Positions 1-8,544 of a stretch of DNA of 64,000 bases are shown here, piece after piece. How positions within the stretch are numbered: position 1 is the stretch's first letter; every line of letters begins with the position of its first letter. The notes under the pieces were generated by a model. That model had not been told where the DNA came from. It was given only the letters and a program-made list of their open reading frames with translations, and did not search any database. The stretch spans positions 5,890,001 to 5,954,000 of the forward strand of contig NZ_CP109199.1 of NCBI RefSeq assembly GCF_036250065.1, read 5' to 3'. The position numbers and the translations under genes were made by a program. The stretch is from Micromonospora sp. NBC_01699. GTDB taxonomy: Bacteria > Actinomycetota > Actinomycetes > Mycobacteriales > Micromonosporaceae.

Positions 1-36
1 CCCGAGAACGACCCGACCTGACCCACCGGACAGCGC

Positions 37-111
37 GACGATCTTGCACTTGTGGTGGTACACAAACCCGGATGAGTGCCCCGATTCGGGCGCCACAACT
101 GCAAGATCGTC
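37..111. repeat. Dispersed palindromic element, copy 1
   Basis: Two 21-nt arms (37-57 and 91-111) are inverted repeats with two mismatches; the outer core is GATCTTGCA...TGCAAGATC. They enclose 33 nt containing CCGGATGAGTG. The element lies just beyond the 3' end of hisF. Related copies lie at 45004-45082 and, inverted, at 56753-56828. It could form a hairpin in RNA and end the his transcript. No ORF fits inside it. Confidence 0.8.
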
Positions 112-135
112 GGAGAGGACCGGGGGACGCGGCGG

Positions 136-906
136 TTAGCGGCGGATCGGGTGGCCGGCGTGGTGCAGGGCGTCCTTGACCTCGCCGATGGTCAGCTCGC
201 CGAAGTGGAAGACGCTGGCCGCGAGCACCGCGTCGGCGCCCGCCTCGACCGCCGGGGGGAAGTCGGCCACCGCGCCGGCACCGCCGCTGGCGACCACCGG
301 CACCTCGACCACCTGCCGCACCGCGCCGATCAGGGCCAGGTCGAAGCCGGCCTTGGTGCCGTCGGCGTCCATCGAGTTGAGCAGGAGCTCTCCGGCGCCC
401 AACTCGGCGGCGCGCCGCGCCCACTCGACCGCGTCCAGGCCGGTGCCCCGACGACCGCCGTGCGTGGTGACCTCGAACCCGCTGGGGGTGGTGCCGGCCG
501 GTGCCCGCCGTACGTCCAGCGACAGCACCAGCACCTGGCTGCCGAACCGGTCGGCGATCTCGGCGATCAGCTCCGGTCGGGCGATCGCGGCGGTGTTGAC
601 CCCAACCTTGTCCGCGCCGGCCCGCAGCAGGGTGTCCACGTCGGCGACCTTGCGTACGCCACCACCGACGGTCAGCGGGATGAAGACCGACTCGGCGGTC
701 CGGCGCACCACCTCCAGCATGGTGCCCCGGTCGTCCACCGAGGCGGTGACGTCGAGGAAGGTCAACTCGTCCGCACCGGCCCGGTCGTACGCGGCGGCCA
801 GCTCGACCGGGTCGCCCGCGTCGCGCAGGTCGAGGAAGTTGACCCCCTTGACCACCCGCCCGGCGTCCACGTCGAGACAGGGAATCACGCGCACCGCCAC
901 GGTCAT
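136..906 (-). CDS. hisF: Imidazole glycerol phosphate synthase, cyclase subunit HisF
   Basis: HisF uses ammonia delivered by HisH to convert PRFAR to imidazole glycerol phosphate and AICAR in histidine synthesis, in the cytoplasm. The 256-residue protein is a complete (beta/alpha)8 barrel of usual length. Both catalytic aspartates are visible: D12 in PCLDVD and D131 in LSLDVRR. The phosphate-binding GGGV and ASGGAG loops are present. It is separated from hisA by a three-gene stress cassette. A -10 box TAAGCT ends 6 nt before the ATG, so it probably has its own leaderless transcript. Product identity is very secure. Confidence 0.97.
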   Translation of the reverse strand: MTVAVRVIPCLDVDAGRVVKGVNFLDLRDAGDPVELAAAYDRAGADELTFLDVTASVDDRGTMLEVVRRTAESVFIPLTVGGGVRKVADVDTLLRAGADKVGVNTAAIARPELIAEIADRFGSQVLVLSLDVRRAPAGTTPSGFEVTTHGGRRGTGLDAVEWARRAAELGAGELLLNSMDADGTKAGFDLALIGAVRQVVEVPVVASGGAGAVADFPPAVEAGADAVLAASVFHFGELTIGEVKDALHHAGHPIRR

Positions 907-912
907 GGGTCG

Positions 913-918
913 AGCTTA
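913..918 (-). promoter_or_regulatory. -10 box of hisF (leaderless)
   Basis: TAAGCT on the minus strand ends 6 nt before the hisF ATG at 906, so transcription would begin at or next to the start codon. No Shine-Dalgarno sequence precedes the ATG. No clear -35 is visible. Confidence 0.5.
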
Positions 919-982
919 ACCGCCCACCCGGGCCGCACCGACCGCGCGGCGGTCAGGTCCGGCCCGGGGGTACGGGCCACCG

Positions 983-1984
983 TCAGAGCCGGACCAGCAT
1001 CTTGCCCAGGTTCTCGCCGCGCAGCAGCCCGAGGAACGCCGCCGGGGCGTTGTCGAGGCCCTCGACGACGGTTTCGTCGTACCGGATCTGCCCGGAACTC
1101 AGCCAACCGGACATCTCTTCGAGGAACTGCCGACGCAGGCCGAGGTGGTCGTGGATCAGGAATCCGCGCAGGGTGAGCCGCTTGGAGATGGTCAGCGCCA
1201 GGTTGCGCGGTGCCGCTACCGGCTCGGTCGCGTTGTACTGGCCGATCATGCCGCAGATCGCCACCCGGCCGTGCAGCCGGAGCGCGGACAGGGCGGCCTC
1301 CAGGTGGTCGCCGCCGACGTTGTCGAAGTAGACGTCGATGCCGTCCGGTGCGGCCTGCCCCAGCGACGTGCGTACCGGCTGGTCGCGGTAGTTGAACGCG
1401 GCGTCGAAGCCGAGTTCGAGCAGCCGCTGCACCTTCTCGGCGGTGCCGGCGCTGCCGACCACCCGCCCGGCGCCCTTCAGCTTGGCGATCTGGCCGGCGA
1501 GGCTGCCCACCGCACCGGCGGCGGCCGACACGAAGACGTCCTCGCCCGGCTGGAGCGCGGCGACGTCGAGCAACCCGGCGTACGCGGTCAGCCCGATCCC
1601 GCCGAGCGGCCCGAGGTACGCCGACACCGGTGCGACGTCCCCGTCGACCCGGTGTGCGCCGTCGGCGTCGACAACGGCGTACTCCCGCCAGCCCTGGTTG
1701 TGCTGTACCAGGTCACCGGGGTGGAACGCCTCGGTCTCGCTGGCGATCACCTCGCCGATCGCGCCGCCGTCGAGCGGGGCGCCGAGCTGGTACGGCGGCG
1801 CGTACGACCTGACGTCGTTCATCCGCCCCCGCATGTACGGGTCGACCGACATGAGCTGGTTGCGGACCAGCACCTGCCCCGGTCCGGGGTCCGGCACCGG
1901 CACCTTGACCAAGTTGAAGTTCTCCAGCGTCGGCCAGCCGTGCGGTCGGCTGGCCAGGTGGATCTCCCGGCCGGTGCGGCTCAC
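983..1984 (-). CDS. NADP-dependent medium-chain oxidoreductase (PTGR/curcumin-reductase type)
   Basis: A 333-residue zinc-independent medium-chain dehydrogenase/reductase of the family that reduces the C=C bond of enals and enones (leukotriene B4 12-hydroxydehydrogenase, curcumin reductase). The N-terminal GroES-like fold contains SVDPYMRGRM, typical of the family. The Rossmann domain has AAAGAVGSLAGQ near residue 155 and YFDNVGG further on. No structural zinc cysteines are seen. Its ATG overlaps the ohr stop codon (ATGA), so the two are translationally coupled. This suggests detoxification of electrophiles that accompany peroxide stress. The exact substrate cannot be read from sequence. Confidence 0.88.
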   Translation of the reverse strand: MSRTGREIHLASRPHGWPTLENFNLVKVPVPDPGPGQVLVRNQLMSVDPYMRGRMNDVRSYAPPYQLGAPLDGGAIGEVIASETEAFHPGDLVQHNQGWREYAVVDADGAHRVDGDVAPVSAYLGPLGGIGLTAYAGLLDVAALQPGEDVFVSAAAGAVGSLAGQIAKLKGAGRVVGSAGTAEKVQRLLELGFDAAFNYRDQPVRTSLGQAAPDGIDVYFDNVGGDHLEAALSALRLHGRVAICGMIGQYNATEPVAAPRNLALTISKRLTLRGFLIHDHLGLRRQFLEEMSGWLSSGQIRYDETVVEGLDNAPAAFLGLLRGENLGKMLVRL

Positions 1985-2406
1985 CGGGTCTGCCCGAGAC
2001 GCAGGTCGACCTCGACGTTCCCGCGTACGGCGTTGGAGTAGGGGCAGACCTGGTGGGCCTGCTCGACCAGCTGCTCGGCGGTGGCCCGGTCGATCTCGGG
2101 CAGGTCCACCACGAGCGTCACGGCCAGGCCGAAGGCGCCGGCGTCGCCGCGTCCGAGGCCCACCTCGGCGGTGACCACGGAACCGGTGACGTCGGCCCTG
2201 GCCTTGCGGCCGATCAGTTTGAGCGCGGAGTGGAAGCAGGCCGCGTAGCCGGCGGCGAAGAGCTGTTCGGGGTTGCTGCCGCCGCCCTCGCCGCCCATCT
2301 CCTTCGGTACGGCGAGGTCGATCTCCAGGGTCCCGTCGGTGGTACGCACCCTGCCTCCCCGGCCCTCGCCGGTGGACTGGGCCTGCGTGCTGTAGAGCAC
2401 CTGCAT
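1981..2406 (-). CDS. ohr: Organic hydroperoxide resistance protein (OsmC/Ohr family)
   Basis: A thiol peroxidase that reduces organic hydroperoxides, usually recycled by lipoylated proteins. At 141 residues it has normal Ohr length. The two redox cysteines are C57 in AACFHSAL and C121 in VCPYSNA. The start was set at the ATG giving MQVLYST, as in other Ohr proteins; a GTG 9 nt upstream overlaps the end of the ohrR remnant (GTGA) and is the alternative. An AAGGAG lies just upstream. It is followed directly by an oxidoreductase with a 4-nt overlap. Confidence 0.93.
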   Translation of the reverse strand: MQVLYSTQAQSTGEGRGGRVRTTDGTLEIDLAVPKEMGGEGGGSNPEQLFAAGYAACFHSALKLIGRKARADVTGSVVTAEVGLGRGDAGAFGLAVTLVVDLPEIDRATAEQLVEQAHQVCPYSNAVRGNVEVDLRLGQTR

Positions 2407-2411
2407 GGCGA

Positions 2412-2765
2412 TCACTGCTCCTTCTGCTGGTGGATCAGTTGGGTGATCTGGTTCAGGGTGCCGCGCAGCGCGACCAGGTCCCGCTCATCCAGGCCGGTGG
2501 CCCGGACGATCCGTCGGGGCACCTGCTCGACCCGGTCGCGCAGGGCGCGTCCGGTCTCGGTCAGCTCGATCTCGACCAGGCGTTCGTCCCGGGCCGCTCG
2601 GCGCCGGGTCAGCAGGCCGCCCCGCTCCATCCGTTTGAGCAGCGGGGAGAGGGTGCCCGAGTCCAGGTGGAGTTCGGCGCCGAGCCGCTTGACCGTGCAC
2701 GGTTCGTCGGGCCGTTCCCAGAGCACGAGCAGGACCAGGTACTGCGGGTAGGTGAGCCCGAGCCC
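2412..2765 (-). pseudogene. ohrR: N-terminally deleted MarR-family regulator (OhrR remnant)
   Basis: The reading frame encodes the winged helix and C-terminal part of a MarR/OhrR regulator: GLTYPQYLVLLVLWE, then the recognition region LDSGTLSPLLKRMERGGL and the wing RRAARDERLVEI. About 40 N-terminal residues expected for OhrR are absent, including the dimerisation helix and the peroxide-sensing cysteine. An in-frame TGA at 2766-2768 lies immediately before GLGLTYPQ. The first usable start is a GTG at 2726, with no ribosome binding site. The break occurs beside a palindrome resembling an OhrR operator. Loss of repressor function is inferred; a short protein from the GTG would lack helix 1. Confidence 0.72.
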
Positions 2766-2766
2766 T

Positions 2767-2777
2767 CAATTCAATTG
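2767..2777. promoter_or_regulatory. OhrR-type operator-like palindrome
   Basis: CAATTGAATTG (minus strand) is a 5-1-5 palindrome resembling the AT-rich CAATT/AATTG operators of OhrR regulators. It is AT-rich in GC-rich surroundings and abuts the truncated ohrR frame upstream of ohr. Confidence 0.5.
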
Positions 2778-2831
2778 TGCACAACCAGTCAGAGTACGGA
2801 GCCGCCTCCCGCACGGGATGGCGGCCGGGCC

Positions 2832-3554
2832 CTACTCGGCCAGTACGGCGAGCGCCTCGGCGACGGTGAACGCGCCCGAGTAGAGCGCCTTGCCGGCGAT
2901 CACACCCTCCACCCCGATCGACTCCAGCGCGGCCAACGCCCGCAGGTCGTCCAGCGTCGACACCCCGCCGGAGGCGATCACCGGCGCGTCGGTCCGGGAG
3001 CAGACCTCGCGCAGCAGGTCGAGGTTGGGGCCGCGCATGGTCCCGTCCTTGGTGATGTCGGTCAGCACGTACCGGCTGGCGCCGGCCTTGTCCAGCCGCT
3101 CCAGCACCTCGAACAGGTCACCGCCGTCGCGGGTCCAGCCACGGGCGGACAGCGTACGACCGCGCACGTCCAGCCCGATCGCCACCCGGTCGCCGTACTC
3201 GGCCAGGACCCGGTCGCACCAGATCGGGTCCTCCAGGGCGGCGGTGCCGATGTTGACCCGGGCCGCACCGGTGCCGAGCGCGGCCCGCAGTGACTCGTCG
3301 TCGCGGATCCCGCCGGACAGCTCGACCGCCACGTCCACCCGCCGGACCACGTCGGCCAGCAGGTGCGCGTTCGTACCACGGCCGAAGGCGGCGTCCAGGT
3401 CGACCAGGTGCAACCAGGTCGCCCCGTCCCGCTGCCAGGCCAGGGCGGCCTCCAACGGATCGCCGTACGTCGTCTCGCTGCCCGCGGCGCCCTGGACCAG
3501 GCGTACCGCCCGGCCGTCGGCTACGTCGACGGCCGGGAACAGGGTGAGGCTCAC
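2832..3554 (-). CDS. hisA: Phosphoribosyl isomerase A (HisA/PriA)
   Basis: A (beta/alpha)8 isomerase of 240 residues that converts ProFAR to PRFAR in histidine synthesis. In actinobacteria the PriA form usually also performs the TrpF reaction. The first catalytic acid is D10 in FPAVDV and the second lies in LTDITKDGT around 164-172. Phosphate-binding GGIRD and ASGGVS loops are present. It is the last gene of the contiguous his run; the gene downstream is the ohrR remnant. The bifunctional role is an inference from lineage. Confidence 0.95.
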   Translation of the reverse strand: MSLTLFPAVDVADGRAVRLVQGAAGSETTYGDPLEAALAWQRDGATWLHLVDLDAAFGRGTNAHLLADVVRRVDVAVELSGGIRDDESLRAALGTGAARVNIGTAALEDPIWCDRVLAEYGDRVAIGLDVRGRTLSARGWTRDGGDLFEVLERLDKAGASRYVLTDITKDGTMRGPNLDLLREVCSRTDAPVIASGGVSTLDDLRALAALESIGVEGVIAGKALYSGAFTVAEALAVLAE

Positions 3555-3578
3555 AGTGTCTCCTGTAGCTAGGGGGGT

Positions 3579-3905
3579 CTAGATCCGGCGCCCGAGCGCG
3601 AGCACCACGACCGCCGGCAGTACGAGCAGCAGCAACACGATCAGCCCCAGGCGCAACCCCGGATCGTCGACGAGGAACCAGATGGCACCGAGCGCCGCGA
3701 TCGACAGCACCGCCACCCCGGCCCGCTCGCCCCGGCTGCGCCGGGCGAACATCCTCCCCGTACGCCGGTCGGGCAACTTCGGCCGCAGACGCCGCAGCAG
3801 CGTACGCCGTCGCTGTCGACGGGCCACCCGGCGGGCGCGTACGGCCCGTGCCCGCTCGGCCTCGGCCTCGCGTACCGCCCGACGCCGGGCCCGCTCCTTG
3901 CTCAC
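3579..3905 (-). CDS. Small basic two-helix membrane protein
   Basis: A 108-residue protein between hisA and hisH. The first 60 residues are extremely Arg-rich, beginning MSKERARRRAVREAEAERAR. Two hydrophobic segments follow: AGVAVLSIAALGAIWFLV and a second at about 88-104, with a short polar turn between. It ends in GRRI. No catalytic motif is seen and the function is unknown. The spacing (24 nt to hisH, 24 nt to hisA) puts it in the his operon. The basic N-terminus should stay in the cytoplasm, where it could bind RNA or DNA. Confidence 0.7.
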   Translation of the reverse strand: MSKERARRRAVREAEAERARAVRARRVARRQRRRTLLRRLRPKLPDRRTGRMFARRSRGERAGVAVLSIAALGAIWFLVDDPGLRLGLIVLLLLVLPAVVVLALGRRI

Positions 3906-3930
3906 CGGCCCACTCCGGGTGCCCGCCCGG

Positions 3931-4551
3931 TCACAGCGTGCCCAGCCAGTTGCGCAGCAGGGCCGCCCCGGGGTCGGCGGACTTCTCCGGGTGGAACTGG
4001 GCGGCGGACAACACGCCCCGCTCCACCCCGGCGACGAACCGCCCGCCGTGCGTCGCGGTGCTCACCCGCGCCCCCGCCCCGGCCAGTAGCTGCCGATCGG
4101 CGGCCGCGTACGAGTGCACGAAGTAGAACCGGGCCTGGTCCGGCAGACCGGCGAAGAGCACCGAACCGGGCGCCGGTTCGACGGTGTTCCAGCCCATGTG
4201 CGGCACCCGCTGCGCGGCCAGCCGGGTCACCCCGCCGGGCAGCAGGCCCAGCCCCTTGGTGACCACGCCGTGTTCCTCGCCGTACTCGAAGAGGATCTGC
4301 ATGCCGACGCAGATGCCGAGCACCGGGCGGCCGGCGGCGACCCGCTCGGCGATCACCGGACCGGCTCCGAGCGCCTCGATCCCGGCCATGCAGGCCGCGT
4401 ACGCCCCGACGCCCGGCACCACCAGGCCGTCGGCGGCGGCCGCCGCCGCCAGGTCGGCGGTCACCGTCACCTCCGCACCGGCCCGGACCAGTGCCCGCTG
4501 CGCGGACCGAAGGTTGCCCGACCCGTAGTCGAGCACCACCACGGCCGGCAT
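3931..4551 (-). CDS. hisH: Imidazole glycerol phosphate synthase, glutaminase subunit HisH
   Basis: A class I glutamine amidotransferase of 206 residues that supplies ammonia to HisF. The nucleophile is C81 in GICVGMQ and the His/Glu pair sits in FHPEKS near the C-terminus. The glycine-rich PGVGAY oxyanion region is at about 46-51. Its ATG overlaps the stop of the preceding 52-codon gene (TGATG), so translation is coupled. It is complete and of usual length. Confidence 0.96.
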   Translation of the reverse strand: MPAVVVLDYGSGNLRSAQRALVRAGAEVTVTADLAAAAAADGLVVPGVGAYAACMAGIEALGAGPVIAERVAAGRPVLGICVGMQILFEYGEEHGVVTKGLGLLPGGVTRLAAQRVPHMGWNTVEPAPGSVLFAGLPDQARFYFVHSYAAADRQLLAGAGARVSTATHGGRFVAGVERGVLSAAQFHPEKSADPGAALLRNWLGTL

Positions 4552-4709
4552 CAGGAGTCACCGGGCAGCAGCCAGAGCACGCCACCGGCGGTGGCCAGCA
4601 GCGCGAGCAGGCCGACGAACCCGATCATGCCGATCGACGCGCCCTGCCGGTGCAGCGACCAGACCCCGCCGACCAGGACCCCGGCCAGGACGAACAGCGC
4701 CGGGGCCAC
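4551..4709 (-). CDS. 52-residue two-helix membrane protein in the his operon
   Basis: A small gene tucked between hisB and hisH. It starts with a GTG that shares one base with the hisB stop (TAGTG) and ends in a TGA that shares one base with the hisH ATG (TGATG). The protein begins MAPALFVLAGVLVGGVWSL, has a short polar loop HRQG, then a second helix with GFVGLLALLATAGGVLWLL, and ends PGDS. Tight coupling at both ends argues that it is really translated. Function unknown; small membrane proteins occur at this position in other actinobacterial his operons. Confidence 0.72.
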   Translation of the reverse strand: MAPALFVLAGVLVGGVWSLHRQGASIGMIGFVGLLALLATAGGVLWLLPGDS

Positions 4710-5320
4710 TACAGCGCGCCCTTGGTGCTGGGGATCGCCCCGGCGTTGCGCGCCTCGACCGTGACCGCCTCCCGCAATGCCCGCGAGACCGCCTTGAACT
4801 GGGCCTCGACCACGTGGTGCGCGTCCGGGTGGCCGCCGTCGCGGGCCGCCCGCAGCACCGACACGTGCAGGGTCATCCTGGCCGACTGCCCGAACGACTC
4901 CCAGATGTGCCGGGTCAGGCTGGTCGGGTAGACCGGCCCGATGTACGGCGCCAGCGCCGGCTCGTCGTGCACCACGTACGGCCGACCGGAGAGGTCGACC
5001 GCGGCCCGGACCAGCACCTCGTCCATCGGGATGGTGGCGGAGCCGTACCGCCGAATCCCGGCCTTGTCGCCCAGCGCCTGGTCGAAGGCGGTGCCCAGGG
5101 CGAGCGCGGTGTCCTCGACGGTGTGGTGCGCGTCGATCTCCAGGTCCCCGACCGTCTGTACGGTCAGGTCGAAGCCGCCGTGCCGGGCGATCTGGTTGAG
5201 CATGTGGTCGTAGAAGCCGACCCCGGTGCTGATGTCGGCCTGGCCGGTGCCGTCGAGGTTGATCTCGACCAGCACCTTGGTCTCGTTGGTGGTCCGCTCG
5301 ACCCGGGCGGTTCTGCTCAC
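4709..5320 (-). CDS. hisB: Imidazoleglycerol-phosphate dehydratase HisB
   Basis: A 203-residue monofunctional IGP dehydratase, the manganese enzyme that makes imidazole acetol phosphate. The metal-binding histidine motifs are present: [15 protein letters not shown] and DAHHVVEA. The start is the GTG giving [11 protein letters not shown], which overlaps the hisC stop (GTGA) and yields the usual length; a longer upstream frame would overlap hisC by about 130 nt and adds no conserved residues. Confidence 0.96.
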   Translation of the reverse strand: MSRTARVERTTNETKVLVEINLDGTGQADISTGVGFYDHMLNQIARHGGFDLTVQTVGDLEIDAHHTVEDTALALGTAFDQALGDKAGIRRYGSATIPMDEVLVRAAVDLSGRPYVVHDEPALAPYIGPVYPTSLTRHIWESFGQSARMTLHVSVLRAARDGGHPDAHHVVEAQFKAVSRALREAVTVEARNAGAIPSTKGAL

Positions 5321-6399
5321 AGCGACTCCAGCACGATCGTCAACTCGGTCAGAAAGGCGTCCGTCTCGGCCGGGGTACCGGCGGTGACCCGCAGCCAGCC
5401 CGGCAGGCCGACGTCGCGGACCAGCACCCCCCGCTCGACCAGGGCCCGCCACACCACGCCCTGGTCGCCGCCGACCTCGAACAGGACGAAGTTGGCGTCA
5501 CTCTCGGCGACCCGCAGACCCGCGCCGCGCAGCGACTCGACTATCCGGTCGCGCTGCACCTTGATCGCGTCCACGGTGGCCAGCAGCGCGTCCCGGTGCG
5601 CCAGCGCGGCCCGCGCGGCGGCCTGGGTGAGCGCCGAGAGGTGGTACGGCAGCCGGACCAGTTGCACCGCGTCGACCACCGCCGGGTCGGCGGCCAGGTA
5701 GCCGAGCCGTCCACCGGCGAAGCCGAACGCCTTGCTCATGGTCCGGGTCACCACCAGCCGGGGGTGGCCGGGCAGCAGGCCCAGCGCGGTCGGCGTGCCG
5801 GGGCGGGCGAACTCGGCGTACGCCTCGTCGACCACCACCATGCCGGGCGCGACGGCGAGCACGGCGGTGACCACGGCCGGGTCGAGCGCGGTGCCGGTCG
5901 GGTTGTTCGGCGAGCAGAGCAGCACCAGATCCGGCCGGTGCGCCTCGACCTGGGCGACCGCGTCGGCGGCGGTCAGCCCGAACTCCCCGTCGCGCCGGCC
6001 GTCCAGCCAGGTGGTGCCGGTGCCGAGTGCCAGCAGCGGGTGCATCGAGTAGGCCGGGGTGAAGCCCAGCGCGGTCCGGCCCGGTCCGCCGAACGCCTGG
6101 AGCAACTGCTGCTGGATCTCGTTGGACCCGTTCGCCGCCCACAGGTTGGCGGTGTGCAGCCCGTGGCCCAGGTAGTCGGCCAGGTCGGCGCGGAGCGCCA
6201 GCGCGTCCCGGTCCGGGTAGCGGTTGAGGTCGGCCAGCTCGGCGGTGAGCGCCTTGCCGATCGCGTCGACCACGGCTTCCGGCACCGGGTACGAGTTCTC
6301 GTTGGTGTTCAGCCGTACCGCCACGTCGAGCTGCGGTGCCCCGTACGGGGAGCGGCCGCGCAGGTCCGGCCGCAGCGGCAGGTCGTCCAGGGAGGTCAC
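5317..6399 (-). CDS. hisC: Histidinol-phosphate aminotransferase HisC
   Basis: A 360-residue fold-type I PLP enzyme that transaminates imidazole acetol phosphate. The PLP lysine is K223 in [17 protein letters not shown], the cofactor-holding aspartate is D191 in VVVDEAY, and the substrate-loop NTNENSYP is at 31-38. The SPNNPTG motif is at 163-169. The ATG overlaps the hisD stop (ATGA). The gene is complete. Confidence 0.96.
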   Translation of the reverse strand: MTSLDDLPLRPDLRGRSPYGAPQLDVAVRLNTNENSYPVPEAVVDAIGKALTAELADLNRYPDRDALALRADLADYLGHGLHTANLWAANGSNEIQQQLLQAFGGPGRTALGFTPAYSMHPLLALGTGTTWLDGRRDGEFGLTAADAVAQVEAHRPDLVLLCSPNNPTGTALDPAVVTAVLAVAPGMVVVDEAYAEFARPGTPTALGLLPGHPRLVVTRTMSKAFGFAGGRLGYLAADPAVVDAVQLVRLPYHLSALTQAAARAALAHRDALLATVDAIKVQRDRIVESLRGAGLRVAESDANFVLFEVGGDQGVVWRALVERGVLVRDVGLPGWLRVTAGTPAETDAFLTELTIVLESL

Positions 6400-7730
6400 G
6401 ACGGCCGCCCGAGCCGCTCGTTCGGGAACCGGGCCGAGACCGCCTGCCCGTGTGCCGGCAGGTCCTCCACCTCGGCCAGGGTCACCACGTACGGGGCGAC
6501 GTCGCGCAGGGCCGCCTCGTCGTACTCGATGATGTGGATGCCGCGCAGGAAGGACTGGACCGACAGGCCGGAGGAGTGCCGGGCGCAGCCGCCGGTGGGC
6601 AGCACGTGGTTGGAGCCGGCGCAGTAGTCACCAAGCGACACCGGCGCGTACGGCCCGACGAAGATCGCCCCGGCGTTGCGTACCCGCATCGCCCACTGCC
6701 GGGCGTCGACGGTCTGGATCTCCAGGTGCTCGGCCGCGTACGCGTCGACCACCCGCAGCCCCGCCGCCAGGTCGTCGACCAGCACCACGCCGCTCTGCTC
6801 GCCGCCGAGCGCCGCGCTGATCCGCTCGACGTGCTTGGTCGCGGCGAGCTGACGGGTCAGCTCCCGTTCGACCGCGTCGGCCAGCTCGACCGACGGGGTG
6901 ACCAGCACGCTCGCGGCCAGCGGGTCGTGTTCGGCCTGGCTGATCAGGTCGGCCGCGACGTGGCCCGGGTCGGCGGTCTCGTCGGCCAGTACGGCGATCT
7001 CGGTCGGCCCGGCCTCGGCGTCGATGCCGACCACGCCGCGCAGCAGCCGCTTGGCGGCGGTGACCCAGATGTTGCCCGGACCGGTGATCATGTCGACCGG
7101 CGCGCAGCGGGTGTCGCCGGTCGCGTCGGTGTCGGCGCCGTACGCCAGCATCGCGACCGCCTGCGCGCCGCCGACCGCGTAGACCTCCTCGACGCCGAGC
7201 AGGGCGCAGGCGGCCAGCACCCGGTCGTCGGGCAGCCCGCCGTTGTCCTTCTGCGGCGGGCTCGCCACCACCAGCGAGCGGACCCCGGCCGCCTGTGCCG
7301 GCACCACGTTCATGACCACGGTCGACGGGTACATGGCCAGGCCACCGGGGACGTAGAGGCCGACCCGGTCGACCGGCACCCAGCGCTCGGTGACGGTGCC
7401 GCCCGGCACCACCTCGGTGTGCGTGTCCGTACGCCGTTGCTCGTCGTGCACCCGGCGGGCCCGGTTGATGCTCTCGGTCAGCGCGGCCCGGACCGCCGGG
7501 TCGAGCGCCCGCTCGGCGGCGGCGATCGCCTCGGCCGGCACCCGGAGCTGGTCGAGCTGGATGCCGTCGAACCGATGGGTGGCCTCGCGGATCGCGGCGA
7601 ACCCGTCCGCGTGCACCGCCTCGACGATGGGGCGGATCTGCTCCGCCGCGACCGAGACGTCCAGTTGGGCACGGGGCAGCAGACCCCGGGGGTCACGCGC
7701 GCTTCCGCGCAGGTCGATCCGATTCAGCAC
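6396..7730 (-). CDS. hisD: Histidinol dehydrogenase HisD
   Basis: A zinc-dependent NAD enzyme of 444 residues that performs the last two oxidations of histidine synthesis. The conserved GLYVPGG, AGPTEI, AEHLEIQ and SNHVLPTGG segments contain the catalytic Glu/His and zinc ligands. The start was set at the GTG giving MLNRIDLRG, the usual HisD N-terminus. A -10 box TAGACT ends 7 nt before it and there is no ribosome binding site, so the mRNA is probably leaderless. This is the head of the his operon. Confidence 0.95.
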   Translation of the reverse strand: MLNRIDLRGSARDPRGLLPRAQLDVSVAAEQIRPIVEAVHADGFAAIREATHRFDGIQLDQLRVPAEAIAAAERALDPAVRAALTESINRARRVHDEQRRTDTHTEVVPGGTVTERWVPVDRVGLYVPGGLAMYPSTVVMNVVPAQAAGVRSLVVASPPQKDNGGLPDDRVLAACALLGVEEVYAVGGAQAVAMLAYGADTDATGDTRCAPVDMITGPGNIWVTAAKRLLRGVVGIDAEAGPTEIAVLADETADPGHVAADLISQAEHDPLAASVLVTPSVELADAVERELTRQLAATKHVERISAALGGEQSGVVLVDDLAAGLRVVDAYAAEHLEIQTVDARQWAMRVRNAGAIFVGPYAPVSLGDYCAGSNHVLPTGGCARHSSGLSVQSFLRGIHIIEYDEAALRDVAPYVVTLAEVEDLPAHGQAVSARFPNERLGRPS

Positions 7731-7737
7731 GCCCACG

Positions 7738-7743
7738 AGTCTA
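7738..7743 (-). promoter_or_regulatory. -10 box of the his operon
   Basis: TAGACT on the minus strand lies 7 nt upstream of the hisD GTG at 7730. It diverges from the TAGGCT of the neighbouring plus-strand gene, with only 84 nt between the two boxes. Confidence 0.55.
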
Positions 7744-7827
7744 GGCGGCAGCGGACCGGCGCTCCGCGCACGCCCAGCCGGCGGGACGGTGAGCCCGGCC
7801 ACCGCACCCGTGCGGGGCAAAAACGGC

Positions 7828-7833
7828 TAGGCT
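7828..7833 (+). promoter_or_regulatory. -10 box of the Lon-N-domain gene
   Basis: TAGGCT ends 6 nt before the GTG at 7840. No Shine-Dalgarno sequence is present, indicating a leaderless transcript. Confidence 0.55.
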
Positions 7834-7839
7834 CGACCG

Positions 7840-8544
7840 GTGCACGCACGGCTGCCGCTCTTCCCGCTCGGGACGGTGCTCTTCCCGGGCCTGGTGCTGC
7901 CGCTGCACATCTTCGAGGAACGCTACCGGGAGCTGGTCCGGCACCTGATCGGGCTGCCCGACGGCACCCCGCGCGAGTTCGGTGTGGTCGCCATCCGCAG
8001 CGGCTGGGAGACCCGGCCGGCCGCCGGCCAGGTCGGGCCGGCCGCGCCCGCCGACGCCGTCACCCTGCACGAGATCGGCTGTACGGCGGAGGTGCGGCAG
8101 GTCACCGAGCTGGCCGACGGGCGGTTCGACCTGGTGACGGTGGGGCGGCGCCGGTTCCGGATCAACGAGGTCGACGAGGGTGCCGCGCCGTACCTGACGG
8201 CCGAGGTGGAGTGGCTGCCCGAGCCGGACGGGCAGCAGGAGGCGGCCGATCTGCTGGCGCCCCGGGTGCTCGCGGTGTTCCGGCGGTACCTCGGGCTGAT
8301 CCGGGCCGACCCGGAGCAGATCACCGAGCAGTTGCCGGACGACCCGACGGTGCTCTCGCACCTGGTGGCGGCGACCGCCGCGCTCGCCGTGGCCGACCGG
8401 CAGCGGCTGCTCGCCACCCCGGACACCGCCGAACGGCTCCGCTCGGAGCTGCGGCTGCTCAGTCGCGAGGCGGCTCTGCTGCGTCAGGTACGGGCGGTGC
8501 CGGTGCCGCTGGCGGAGTTGGCGGTACCGCCGAGTCCCAACTGA
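7840..8544 (+). CDS. Lon N-terminal (substrate-binding) domain protein
   Basis: A 234-residue stand-alone protein matching the N-terminal LAN domain of Lon protease. It begins MHARLPLFPLGTVLFPG, followed by LPLHIFEERYRELV, both hallmarks of the family. There is no AAA+ or protease part, so it is not a degraded lon but the common free-standing LON-domain protein. The role is unclear; it is presumed to bind peptides or misfolded protein. It is divergent from hisD. Its 3' end overlaps the convergent DUF2567 gene by 86 nt. Confidence 0.9.
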   Translation: MHARLPLFPLGTVLFPGLVLPLHIFEERYRELVRHLIGLPDGTPREFGVVAIRSGWETRPAAGQVGPAAPADAVTLHEIGCTAEVRQVTELADGRFDLVTVGRRRFRINEVDEGAAPYLTAEVEWLPEPDGQQEAADLLAPRVLAVFRRYLGLIRADPEQITEQLPDDPTVLSHLVAATAALAVADRQRLLATPDTAERLRSELRLLSREAALLRQVRAVPVPLAELAVPPSPN

